Assembly (NCBI GenBank): GCA_023391425.1
Contig: JAEWAX010000078.1
Coordinates: 1-17,492, forward strand
Direction: 5' to 3'
Length of the DNA stretch: 17,492 nt
Source: Bacillota bacterium
GTDB lineage: Bacteria; Bacillota; Clostridia; Acetivibrionales; DSM-1351
Position 1 is the stretch's first letter, and each line of letters starts with the position of its first letter. Made by a program: the position numbers and the translations under genes. The notes beneath the pieces were generated by a model. The model saw nothing but the letters and a program-made list of their open reading frames with translations, did no database searches and was not told the origin of the DNA. Below are positions 1 through 8,367 of this stretch, in pieces.

Positions 1-3000
1 GGAACTTTTAAAAAGGCTTTTGATGATAATAACTTTGATTATTTATTTGAAGGCAGAAACTTTATTGAGATGCTTACCGATGAAGAAGCACAGAGCATTA
101 TGGACTTAAATATTACAAGACTTATAAAAACTGAAAAAGAGGCTATATATAAACAAATATCATCTATTAACGAGGTTATACATTTCATAGGTAAGTTTGG
201 GAAAATTGATATGGTAAATGATTATCATATTGATGAAAATGTTCTAAATCAAATGACACAGACAGTATGTGCTGGTGTTGCAGCAGGCTATGAAGCTTTA
301 AAGGATGCAGGGATTCCATTGGTAAGAGAATATAAAAAGACAGCAACGGGTTCTATATTACCGGGAAGATTTGTACTGCCCAAAGAAATGCAGGACGATA
401 CAGGGATAATCTTTGCAAATGGTCTGTATCCAGTTGAAGTTGTAATATCCGAGGTATCAAAGTATACCGCAGCAAAGTTTAGTTCGCGTACCAGAAAAGA
501 TATAATAAAATTCTATGAGGAAGTTATTTCTAAAATAAGCGATTATGATAGCAAAAAGATACTCTCTGATTGGTTTACAATGTATTATTCAAGGCTTGCA
601 GGCAATCCTTCAGAATCAGATATTTATGAGTTCAATCATAATTTCTTAACACTTTTATCATCTCAGGCAAATAATAGATTGGCACAGTTTATTGGTGCTA
701 CAGGACCTAATATGTTTCTTAGTACAAATTGTTCATCAACTACCACTGCAGTAACCGTTGCAGAGGATTTGATAAGAGCAGGACATGCTCGCAGAATGAT
801 TGTGATAGGTGCTGATATAGCGAGTGGAAAGAATTTGCTCCCATGGTTCGGAGCAGCATTTTCAAGTATTGGCTCACTTACAGATTCAGATAGTCTTTTT
901 GATGCAGCTGTACCATTCGACAACCGCAGAAAGGGCATGATTGTTGGTTCAGGTGCTGTGGGACTTATTATAGAAAAAGAAGCTGATGTAGCTCAAAGAG
1001 GGATGAATGGAATATGCCGTATTTTAGGTTCACATTTGTTTAATGCAGGAGGACACCAATTTAGAATTGATACTGATAAACATTGTGCAGAGCTTGAAAA
1101 GTTTATGTCAAAGATGGAATATGAGCACAAGTTTGATAGAAATGCTATTACATCAAAAATGGTTTATTGCTCACATGAAACTTATTCTCATAAGCAAGGT
1201 GGGTGTTCCAATATGGAAAAAGCTGCTTTGGAGAATACATTTGGAGATAAATTTACAGAAATAAAAGTTATCAATACAAAAGGTATGACAGGTCATACCA
1301 TGGGTGCGTCCTTAGAAGAAGCGGTATCGGCAAAAGCCTTACAGTATCAAAGGATTCCGCCAGTTGTAAACTATAAGGAGCCGGATCCTAACCTTGAAGG
1401 TCTTAATTTATCAAAAGGCGGCGAATATGAGTTTGAATTTGTTTTAAGAACAGTTTCAGCGATGGGGGGAAATGGAAACTATCATTTACTCCAAAGGTTA
1501 GCTAAAGGCGATGAAAGGATAATTAACAAGAAGGTTTATAGAGCTTGGATAGATTCGATATCATCAAAAGATGCGGAATTAAAGAATTATGGCAGAATTC
1601 TTGTAGTTGAAAGTAAGGCAATAGATGGGGTTTCTACAACAAGCATTGCTAATTCATTTACCAATGCACTTGCAAGTGCCAATACAAATACAACTGCCAA
1701 TACAACTGCCAATACAACTGCCAATACAAAAGCCAATACGAATCCAACCACCAATACATATTCAAATGCCAATATATATGCGGATGAAATTGCTGCGCAT
1801 ATGGATACAAATACTAGTACAATAATTGCGTACAACGATACTTACACCAATAAAAGTAATGATACTAATACAAAAACATATAATGCAGGCTTTGTGCCTT
1901 TTAGTATAGAGGCAATTACTGAAGAAGTATTAGAGGTTTATTCCGATATAACTAAGTACCCCAAAGAAATGCTTGAATTATCAATGGAAATAGAAGCGGA
2001 TTTGGGCATAGATACGGTGAAACAAGCTACCATATTTTCTATTTTAGCCGATAAGTTCAATTTAGAACTATCTAATGGAGATGGCCTTTCAAATTATCCT
2101 ACAATTGGTCATATCGTTGAGCTGATTATGGAAAGAGTAAGAAGAGCTAATTTGTATCCTATTGATGAGGTTCAAAGTAGTAATAAAATAGAAGAATCCC
2201 AAACAAGAATAGTGACTTCAGTCCATGAAGGACAAAGTAGCATAAAATCTGTGGATAATACTATAGGTGAATTCGGTCTGAGATTAAAAGAGGATAATAA
2301 CATCAGCCATTTGGTATTAGAGCTAATTTCGCAAATTACAAAATACCCTGTTGAAATGCTTGAAGAGGATATGGAGTTGGAAGCAGATTTGGGTATTGAT
2401 ACTATTAAGCAGGCAACAATTATATCAGAATTAAGCGAGAGATTTACTCTTGATTCCCAAGCAGATTTAAAACTTTCTGAGCTAAAAACAATTAAATCAA
2501 TAATAGAAGTTATAGAAAGCAAAGTCTCAAAGGATGCTCATTGCAAGGCAAATGATGATATTGGTGACATTACAAATAATGTGGGTGAGGTTGGTGATAT
2601 TACAGAAGGTGCAGATAGTTTAGGTGATAATGCATATGATGTTGGTAATGTTGTAAATAGTGTGGGTGATATTATCAAAGAAGCTGATGAAAATGTTGAT
2701 GATAATTTCGAAATGGAATTGTGTGTTCAGTGTCCTGTAATTGTCGAAGAAAAAATAGGTTGTAAGGATTTCGATTTAAATGAAAAAAATATTATTATAA
2801 TTGGTGATGACTCAAGCACGATAAGAACTGTAAAAGAGTATTTCAAAAATAAATTATCCAATGTTTGTGAGGTATTGTTTGAAGAAGGCAAGGGTTCAGA
2901 AGAATTGGAAATACAGATTGACGGATTAAAAGACAAAATTATCACTACAGATGTTATTCTAGATTGCAGCCATTTAGGTAACTCATATGATTTTTCTCAA

Positions 3001-5187
3001 GTAGACTATGAAAAAGAAAAAGAGATACTTTATTTAAATAGTTCATCTAGATTCTTGTTTTATAAAAAGCTAGCAGAGTTAAGAACGAACCCTAAACTTA
3101 GAATTTTGTGCGCTGTAGCAATGGATGGCTGCTTTGGGTTAGTAGAACAACAAAATTCTATTGTCGATCCTTATTATGGTGCTTTATGTGGCTTTTACAA
3201 AGGACTTAGAAAGGAGTTCGGCAAGTCAAAGGTTAAAGTTATAGATTTGGGAACTTCGAAGGAATTGGAATTGAATGAAGTGGTATTTACAAGGCTTACG
3301 GAAGAATTGGAAGAAGAATTTAATTCTTATGAGATAGGTTATACCAATAATAAAAGAGTAACAATAAAACTTGATAATGTGGAACGCTCGAAAATGATAC
3401 CCGTTGAAAGCTACGATTCAAGCCATTTTGTAATTACGGGTGGAGGAAATGGAATAACAGCAGAGATTCTTAAAGGAATTTCGAAAAAAATTAAGGCAAA
3501 GTTTACGATATTTGGGAGAACAGAACTTCCTAATAATATTGATGAACTTTCGAAACTTGATGAGAAAGCGTTAGAGCAAATAAGGAATAACATGTATGAT
3601 AAATATAAGAATGAAGGAAAGAAAACTTCGCCAAACGAGATACAAAGGGAGTTTAGCAAAATTACAAAAGCCATTTCGGTATACAAGCTTTTACAAGAAA
3701 TAAATAAAAATGGTAGCGATGCGCAATACTTCAGCTGTGATGTTACAGATTATCAAGGTTTAAAATCAAAACTTGAAAATGCTACAGCTACATATGGTCC
3801 GACTAATATAATTATTCATGGTGCTGGTATAGAAAAAAGCAGGCTTATAGGACAGAAGACAAAGGAAGAGTTTGGGGAAGTATTTGAGGCAAAAGCGAAC
3901 GGGTTGTGCAATATTTACAGATTGGCAAATAATAAGGATTTAAAAGTGATTATAGGGTTTTCGTCTATATCTGGGAGATTCGGGAATGAAGCGCAGTTGG
4001 ATTATTGCTCCGCAAATAGTTTTATTTCAAGCTTTATGTCTATGATTAAGTCTTGTAACAAAGATTTAAGAGCTGTAAGCATTTCCTGGTCAGGGTGGAA
4101 AGATATAGGTATGGCATGGAGAAATGAATTTGTGAAAGAAAACTCTGAGGAAATGGGACTACATTTGATTGAGCCTGAAAGAGGAACCAATGAGTTCTTA
4201 AACATTTTGTTGAGTAATTTAAATCTTAATGAGATAGTAATAAGTAAAGGACTAAGCCCTTTTACAGGATTTGAAAAGTGGCATGGTATAAAAAATTCAA
4301 CACCATTAATTGATTGGATTAGTAAAAAGGATGGGGATATAAATAAAATATATAAAGTCCTTTCTGTAAAGACAGATCCAATTATAAATAATCATAGGCT
4401 TGGAAAAACTCCTCTGATGCCTGCAGTAGGTTTTATGGAAATAGGGGCGCAAGCACACAGTTTGATATATGGTAAAAAGGAGCAATATCGCTTTAATGAT
4501 TTAAAATTAATTAATCCATTAAAACTTTTTAATGAAAAACCGCAGGAGATAGTAATGACCCTAAATAAGGTATCCTCTAATGAGTCTATTGATGTGGCTT
4601 TTTATAATTATTTTATACCAAAGGTTGGTAAAGGTAAGCTGGCTCCGCTAAATAGTATGAAGGTATCTGGAAACATTGGTGAGTATGGGTACTTGAGTGA
4701 TCTTAAAAAGCTTGATGCAAACAATATGATTGAAATTAAACTAAAGGATTCTCTTGACGCAACGTCAAAAAAACTAAGCAATGCAATAAATTTAGGCCCT
4801 TTGTTTATGGACGAAAAAGCTGCAAAAATAAACAAGTGTAGGTACAATAACGAGGGTGCTATTCTTACTGTTGCTTTGTCAGAAGAACAATTAATAAATA
4901 AAAAGTATGATTTGGATAATTTACTTATTAATCCTGTTTTTGCAGATCATCTTATGCAGGTTTGCGGGCTTTATTCTTCAATTGATACGGAAGGGATTTA
5001 CCTACCATGGGCAGTAGGGGAGTTTGGAATTGTAAAGGTCGCTAGAAAGCCAGGGTTATTTAATGCATATGCTAAAAAATTAAGGAGCGATGAAAAGGAA
5101 AAAGCATATGATGTTATTCTGTATAGTGATGATGGAGAAGTTTACTATTATGCTAAAAATGTTATTGTAAAGCGTATATCGCAATGA
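1..5187 (+). CDS. PfaA/PksE-like multidomain synthase (KS-ACP-ACP-KR-DH), 5' truncated
   Basis: The reading frame is open from base 1, so the gene starts upstream; the Met at 70 is internal to the KS domain. The ketosynthase runs to about 1500: Cys at 730 (NCSST), His at 1174 (SHET), Lys at 1279 and His at 1294 (KGMTGHTMGAS), closing motif MGGNGNYHLL. An Asn/Thr-rich linker (about 1660-1900) follows, then two carrier domains (about 1903-2139 and 2300-2527), an acidic Gly/Asp/Val linker (2551-2706), a structural KR half (about 2770-3380) and a catalytic KR half from 3424 (GGGNGIT; Lys 3892, Ser 3964, Tyr 4003, Asn 4015). A hot-dog dehydratase follows (His 4393 in NNHRLGKTPLMP; Asp 4945 in ADHLMQ, the DxxxQ motif). 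Known for such families: iterative malonyl condensation, reduction and dehydration to polyene or fatty chains. No acyltransferase or enoylreductase is seen. Both carrier domains have Thr at the expected Ser. Product unknown. Confidence 0.9.
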   Translation, partial: GTFKKAFDDNNFDYLFEGRNFIEMLTDEEAQSIMDLNITRLIKTEKEAIYKQISSINEVIHFIGKFGKIDMVNDYHIDENVLNQMTQTVCAGVAAGYEALKDAGIPLVREYKKTATGSILPGRFVLPKEMQDDTGIIFANGLYPVEVVISEVSKYTAAKFSSRTRKDIIKFYEEVISKISDYDSKKILSDWFTMYYSRLAGNPSESDIYEFNHNFLTLLSSQANNRLAQFIGATGPNMFLSTNCSSTTTAVTVAEDLIRAGHARRMIVIGADIASGKNLLPWFGAAFSSIGSLTDSDSLFDAAVPFDNRRKGMIVGSGAVGLIIEKEADVAQRGMNGICRILGSHLFNAGGHQFRIDTDKHCAELEKFMSKMEYEHKFDRNAITSKMVYCSHETYSHKQGGCSNMEKAALENTFGDKFTEIKVINTKGMTGHTMGASLEEAVSAKALQYQRIPPVVNYKEPDPNLEGLNLSKGGEYEFEFVLRTVSAMGGNGNYHLLQRLAKGDERIINKKVYRAWIDSISSKDAELKNYGRILVVESKAIDGVSTTSIANSFTNALASANTNTTANTTANTTANTKANTNPTTNTYSNANIYADEIAAHMDTNTSTIIAYNDTYTNKSNDTNTKTYNAGFVPFSIEAITEEVLEVYSDITKYPKEMLELSMEIEADLGIDTVKQATIFSILADKFNLELSNGDGLSNYPTIGHIVELIMERVRRANLYPIDEVQSSNKIEESQTRIVTSVHEGQSSIKSVDNTIGEFGLRLKEDNNISHLVLELISQITKYPVEMLEEDMELEADLGIDTIKQATIISELSERFTLDSQADLKLSELKTIKSIIEVIESKVSKDAHCKANDDIGDITNNVGEVGDITEGADSLGDNAYDVGNVVNSVGDIIKEADENVDDNFEMELCVQCPVIVEEKIGCKDFDLNEKNIIIIGDDSSTIRTVKEYFKNKLSNVCEVLFEEGKGSEELEIQIDGLKDKIITTDVILDCSHLGNSYDFSQVDYEKEKEILYLNSSSRFLFYKKLAELRTNPKLRILCAVAMDGCFGLVEQQNSIVDPYYGALCGFYKGLRKEFGKSKVKVIDLGTSKELELNEVVFTRLTEELEEEFNSYEIGYTNNKRVTIKLDNVERSKMIPVESYDSSHFVITGGGNGITAEILKGISKKIKAKFTIFGRTELPNNIDELSKLDEKALEQIRNNMYDKYKNEGKKTSPNEIQREFSKITKAISVYKLLQEINKNGSDAQYFSCDVTDYQGLKSKLENATATYGPTNIIIHGAGIEKSRLIGQKTKEEFGEVFEAKANGLCNIYRLANNKDLKVIIGFSSISGRFGNEAQLDYCSANSFISSFMSMIKSCNKDLRAVSISWSGWKDIGMAWRNEFVKENSEEMGLHLIEPERGTNEFLNILLSNLNLNEIVISKGLSPFTGFEKWHGIKNSTPLIDWISKKDGDINKIYKVLSVKTDPIINNHRLGKTPLMPAVGFMEIGAQAHSLIYGKKEQYRFNDLKLINPLKLFNEKPQEIVMTLNKVSSNESIDVAFYNYFIPKVGKGKLAPLNSMKVSGNIGEYGYLSDLKKLDANNMIEIKLKDSLDATSKKLSNAINLGPLFMDEKAAKINKCRYNNEGAILTVALSEEQLINKKYDLDNLLINPVFADHLMQVCGLYSSIDTEGIYLPWAVGEFGIVKVARKPGLFNAYAKKLRSDEKEKAYDVILYSDDGEVYYYAKNVIVKRISQ
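1678..1740 (+). repeat. In-frame 12-bp tandem repeat encoding Ala-Asn-Thr-Thr
   Basis: Within the synthase linker, the 12-bp unit GCCAATACAACT recurs in tandem with variants; three exact copies end at 1695, 1707 and 1719. Because 12 is a multiple of three, copy-number change would lengthen or shorten the linker without a frameshift. Degenerate Asn/Thr/Tyr codons extend the low-complexity stretch to about 1890. Confidence 0.8.
1903..2139 (+). other. Acyl carrier domain 1 of the synthase (Thr at carrier position)
   Basis: This is a roughly 78-residue helical domain inside the synthase with the core DLGIDTVKQATI. In PUFA-synthase carrier domains the core reads DLGID-S-IKR, the Ser carrying 4'-phosphopantetheine. 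Here the aligned codon at 2014-2016 is ACG (Thr). The rest of the fold signature (acidic residues before the motif, a PTIGHIVELI final helix) is intact, so this looks like a real carrier domain with an altered attachment residue. Confidence 0.75.
2300..2527 (+). other. Acyl carrier domain 2 of the synthase (Thr at carrier position)
   Basis: This second carrier domain is clearly paralogous to the first: ITKYP..MLE..ME.EADLGIDT.KQATI is shared between them. The codon at the prosthetic-group position, 2401-2403, is ACT (Thr). Nucleotide identity between the two copies is only moderate, so they look like old duplicates rather than a recent copy. The domain is followed by the acidic linker and the KR. 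Confidence 0.75.
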
Positions 5188-5885
5188 TTTGGGATAACAG
5201 AGGATTAGAAAATACAGAGAATAGGATAAAGGATTCACTTGATTTATTAAGTTGTATTCATGAATTTAAGTATTGTTTAGTAAACATGAGTGATGTTGAA
5301 AGAAGGCTAGAGGAAAGAGATTTGGGCCTTCTTTCCGCCCTATCGGAAAAGGAGATAGAACACCTTGAACAGCTCAGAATAAAAAAGAATAAGATTCAGT
5401 GGATAGCAGGAAGATATGCGGTGAAATCTGCGTTATATAAGTATAAAATGGTAGGTCCTTCTTGTATAGATGTATTAAAGGGAGAGGATTCTGCACCGTA
5501 TATTTTACAGTACCCAGATTTATGTGCATCCATAACACATTCATATCCTTATTGTATAGGGATGATCGCGAGAAAAAAGATTGGTGTTGATATTGAGGAA
5601 ATAAGAGAACTCGAGGGGTCGGTACTTGAACACTTTTTCACAAGTAATGAGAGAGCGCAACTAACCCTTTTAAAGGGTACCGAGGATTATGCTCGAAGAA
5701 CTATAATTTACTGGACAAGAAAAGAAGCAGCTTCCAAGCTTGTAAAGCTTGGAATGAAGCTGAATTTTAAGGAGCTTGATACATCGAAAGATTTTGTTAG
5801 TATTGATAATTGTAGGATACAGTTTAAATCAATCCTGTTTAAGGATTTTTGCGTGTCCATTGCGGTTGAGGAGGATGCAAGCTAG
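5184..5885 (+). CDS. 4'-phosphopantetheinyl transferase (Sfp-type)
   Basis: The 233-aa protein has the superfamily signatures: GRYAVK near residue 75, GVDIEEI with the Mg-binding Asp136 and Glu138, and WTRKEAASK with Trp177, Lys180 and Glu181. Enzymes of this family move the phosphopantetheine arm of CoA onto carrier-protein serines. The ATG overlaps the synthase stop in an ATGA junction, and no clear Shine-Dalgarno precedes it, so translational coupling is likely and the synthase carrier domains are the obvious substrates. In PUFA systems the equivalent is PfaE; in enediyne PksE it is fused at the C-terminus. Length fits the Sfp group rather than the short AcpS group. It is odd that its presumed substrate domains carry Thr rather than Ser. 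Confidence 0.93.
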   Translation: MIWDNRGLENTENRIKDSLDLLSCIHEFKYCLVNMSDVERRLEERDLGLLSALSEKEIEHLEQLRIKKNKIQWIAGRYAVKSALYKYKMVGPSCIDVLKGEDSAPYILQYPDLCASITHSYPYCIGMIARKKIGVDIEEIRELEGSVLEHFFTSNERAQLTLLKGTEDYARRTIIYWTRKEAASKLVKLGMKLNFKELDTSKDFVSIDNCRIQFKSILFKDFCVSIAVEEDAS

Positions 5886-5899
5886 TACTTTCTTTTATA

Positions 5900-5928
5900 A
5901 TGTCCTCCAGTAATTATTATGATATAAT
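5900..5928 (+). promoter_or_regulatory. Candidate promoter for the secreted protein gene
   Basis: A perfect TATAAT lies at 5923-5928. The hexamer 17 bp upstream (ATGTCC at 5900) is a poor -35. An AGGAGG Shine-Dalgarno at 5961-5966 sits 5 nt before the ATG at 5972. No hairpin terminator is visible between the PPTase stop and this site. Confidence 0.45.
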
Positions 5929-5971
5929 AAAAGTGGCAAATTCATACAAACCACTAACATAGGAGGCAGTT

Positions 5972-8059
5972 ATGAAAAAATTATTAGCTTTAATTATTGC
6001 ATGTTGCATAGTGCTTACTATTTATGATAATGCTGTAGCTATTTCGAGTACAAATAGTAAAACACAAAATTCTATATCACAAAATGATATTATTTCACTT
6101 ATTGGATTAGACAAAGCTATTGTTTTAAAAAAAATTGGAACAGATTCTAAACTTGTAAAAATGGGAATTACAAATAAAGACTCAGGATATTTTTATAAGA
6201 AATATGGTGTCTCTTTGTACTTTAATAAGCTAAATAAACTACAATATATACAGAAAAATGGTGAAAGTGTTCTTTTTGATAAAAAGATAGAAAATAGTTT
6301 TAGCTCTGTAGAGGACAGTTTTGGGTATAAGTATATAGAAAAATATCAAATTAAAAATGATGGTCAACTTCATGAAGTATACTCCGAAGAAGGAAATGTT
6401 TATAGCCTTACATATAATTACAAGGAATATGTTATAGATTTTATCTCCAAATTTGAGTCAGGTAAGGATTTAAAAATACTAATTTATAAGCCAAACAATT
6501 CCTTAGACGAGAAAACCTTAACAAAGCTACTTACTACAAGTCAAAAGGACATAATATCTTATTTCGGAAATGAATATATTATGAGTGTAGAAAATGATGA
6601 GAATTTTCCAAATTGGATTTACTTCAAGGCTCTTGGTTTATATTTTTGCAATTATGATAATAAAGACCCAAAGAAAGCTTATATTGAATTTGATAAAAAT
6701 GTATCTTTAGGAAATTCAAAATCAGGAATGAATTATAAACAAATTTCTAGTAAGCTTGGGAAAGCTAGAATTATTGAAACAATAGATTATACGCCTAATT
6801 ACAGATTGTCTTATGTAAAATACCCCAGAAAGAACTATAATCTACAATTTATATCAGAACATAATGATCTTACCAACTCGAATATGCAAATGGTACAGAT
6901 TGACCATGATTACGAAGCTAGAATGCATGATAATCTCTATTGGGAATTTGTTGATGATGGTACAAAGGCTATATTAATATACAATAACAAAAAGTATCCT
7001 ATTGATATTATAAGTGGAAATCAGATAGTACCAGTTTATGACGAAAGAGAATATAAGTCTAATAATATTCCAAATGAGGCTTTAGGGGCTTGTAAATTTT
7101 CATTGTATTCGGAAGGCGAAGTTGACTGTTTCTATGTTACTGTTAAGGAAAATAAGATAGTAGTTTATAAAAGGACAGATAATTTTGAAGGCGAAACAAA
7201 TCAGAAGCCTTTTGTGGAAGCGTTGTCTATTGATATAAATGATTATTCTAATATTGATACACAAACTCAAAGGGGACAGAATACAATTATTTTAGAGACT
7301 CCACCAATAAATTACTATTTATCAAAGAAGGTTACTCCGAAAGAAGTTAAACCTTTGAAAATTGAGCAGCAGTCAAAAAAATCAAACAATATTATTGATG
7401 ATGAAAAATGGTTTAAAGATAATAAATTGACTTATAATACATATGAAGTGCCTAATTCCTTAAGAAATATTAAAGGTAATGTTCCGAACTTTGTTGGTGC
7501 GACATTTAATGATTTATTAATTACTAAAGCATTCTATGATGAGTCATATATATATTGCACCTACGGAAATGATTATTCCGAAGGATATATACTAAATGTT
7601 TATAGTAAAAAGACAAAGAAACAATTATATTCTTTTGATTTTTCAAACTATAGATATTCCAGAGACTTTGTTGATAAAGATTATGATTATGTTGAACAAG
7701 CTGTAGATTGGGCTACAATAAAGAACAATACATTATATGTTTCAAACAGCCACTATACATATGCTGAGAGCTCTTGCAATATGAATGCTTATATAACTGC
7801 TATAAGCCTTGATAATTACGAAATTCTATGGAGATCAAAGCCCTTAGTTAGTAATGTACAAAACTTTATTATAATTAATGACGTAATAGTGTGTGGCTAT
7901 GGTTTTACTGATGAGCAAGACTATTTGTATCAATTGAACCTTTATACAGGTAAAACTATAAAACAGATTCCTATAAAATCTGCTGCATCGTATATTGTTA
8001 AGAAAGGTAACTATTTGTTTGTACGAACATATAATACCGATTACGTATATAAAATCTAG
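5972..8059 (+). CDS. Secreted protein with degenerate repeats and a propeller-like C-terminus
   Basis: I do not recognise a named family. The 695-aa product starts with a signal peptide (MKK, hydrophobic core LLALIIACCIVLTI, likely cleavage after AVA at residue 23), so it is exported. The N-terminal half has at least two, perhaps three, loosely similar units with a pattern of DII..IG or QISSKLG, then an aromatic strand pair (about residues 38-100, 185-245 and 250-310), reminiscent of small BamE/DUF4309-like modules; this is shape similarity only. The C-terminal ~190 residues contain beta-strand repeats such as ITAISLDNYEILWRSKP and LYQLNLYTGKTIKQI, as in PQQ/WD40-type propellers. No catalytic motif is apparent. 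It has its own promoter and a strong Shine-Dalgarno, so it is probably a separate transcription unit from the PPTase. Confidence 0.8.
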   Translation: MKKLLALIIACCIVLTIYDNAVAISSTNSKTQNSISQNDIISLIGLDKAIVLKKIGTDSKLVKMGITNKDSGYFYKKYGVSLYFNKLNKLQYIQKNGESVLFDKKIENSFSSVEDSFGYKYIEKYQIKNDGQLHEVYSEEGNVYSLTYNYKEYVIDFISKFESGKDLKILIYKPNNSLDEKTLTKLLTTSQKDIISYFGNEYIMSVENDENFPNWIYFKALGLYFCNYDNKDPKKAYIEFDKNVSLGNSKSGMNYKQISSKLGKARIIETIDYTPNYRLSYVKYPRKNYNLQFISEHNDLTNSNMQMVQIDHDYEARMHDNLYWEFVDDGTKAILIYNNKKYPIDIISGNQIVPVYDEREYKSNNIPNEALGACKFSLYSEGEVDCFYVTVKENKIVVYKRTDNFEGETNQKPFVEALSIDINDYSNIDTQTQRGQNTIILETPPINYYLSKKVTPKEVKPLKIEQQSKKSNNIIDDEKWFKDNKLTYNTYEVPNSLRNIKGNVPNFVGATFNDLLITKAFYDESYIYCTYGNDYSEGYILNVYSKKTKKQLYSFDFSNYRYSRDFVDKDYDYVEQAVDWATIKNNTLYVSNSHYTYAESSCNMNAYITAISLDNYEILWRSKPLVSNVQNFIIINDVIVCGYGFTDEQDYLYQLNLYTGKTIKQIPIKSAASYIVKKGNYLFVRTYNTDYVYKI

Positions 8060-8232
8060 AGTTAGACATTTCAGTTTCCAAAATTTAATATTTTATGAAG
8101 GTAAGAAGGTTAAGATTTATTATTTAGAAAATTGTTTCTTAAAGTGGAGACCCTGAATGAAAAGGAATAAATATATTTAGTATCGATAGGTAATAGAAAA
8201 ATTAATAGAAGGTTATTTGCAAAAATATTATG
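8060..8232. other. Non-coding AT-rich spacer
   Basis: This is the first part of the 308-bp gap between the secreted protein and the exporter. I see no gene, tRNA or clear terminator immediately after the stop at 8059. The second part of the gap holds the hairpin and promoter listed separately. Confidence 0.6.
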
Positions 8233-8275
8233 AACTCAACTCTCGTGCATTAGTTATTTATCCGAAAGTTGAGTT
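8233..8275. promoter_or_regulatory. Long-arm inverted repeat upstream of the exporter promoter
   Basis: Perfect 9-bp arms AACTCAACT (8233-8241) and AGTTGAGTT (8267-8275) are extended after one mismatch by TCG/CGA (8243-8245 with 8263-8265), leaving a 17-nt loop. A moderately T-rich tail (AATTTTATG) follows, so it may terminate the upstream transcript. Its position 10 bp before the -35 of the exporter gene also allows an operator role. Confidence 0.55.
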
Positions 8276-8284
8276 AATTTTATG

Positions 8285-8313
8285 TTGTAGAAAAATATTA
8301 ATCTATTTATAAT
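8285..8313 (+). promoter_or_regulatory. Candidate promoter of the MFS exporter
   Basis: TTGTAG at 8285-8290 and a perfect TATAAT at 8308-8313 are separated by exactly 17 bp. Transcription would start near 8320, about 48 nt before the ATG. A GGAAGG Shine-Dalgarno at 8351-8356 lies 11 nt before the start codon, slightly long. Confidence 0.6.
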
Positions 8314-8367
8314 AAAACGTATTGATAAATAATTTAAGAGAATTAAATAAGGAAGGTTTTATAGAGA

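Noticed and set aside
1587..1835. Minus-strand frame encoding a Val/Leu/Ala-rich hydrophobic peptide
   Set aside because: It is the complement of the Asn/Thr codon repeat in the synthase linker; the apparent membrane segment is a by-product of AAT/ACA codons read in antisense, and the sense frame is clearly coding.
8190..8309. Forty-codon open stretch before the exporter that reads like protein (for example EKLIEGYLQKYYELNSRAL)
   Set aside because: It has no start codon or ribosome binding site, is preceded by in-frame stops and includes the hairpin and promoter; insufficient to call a gene fragment.
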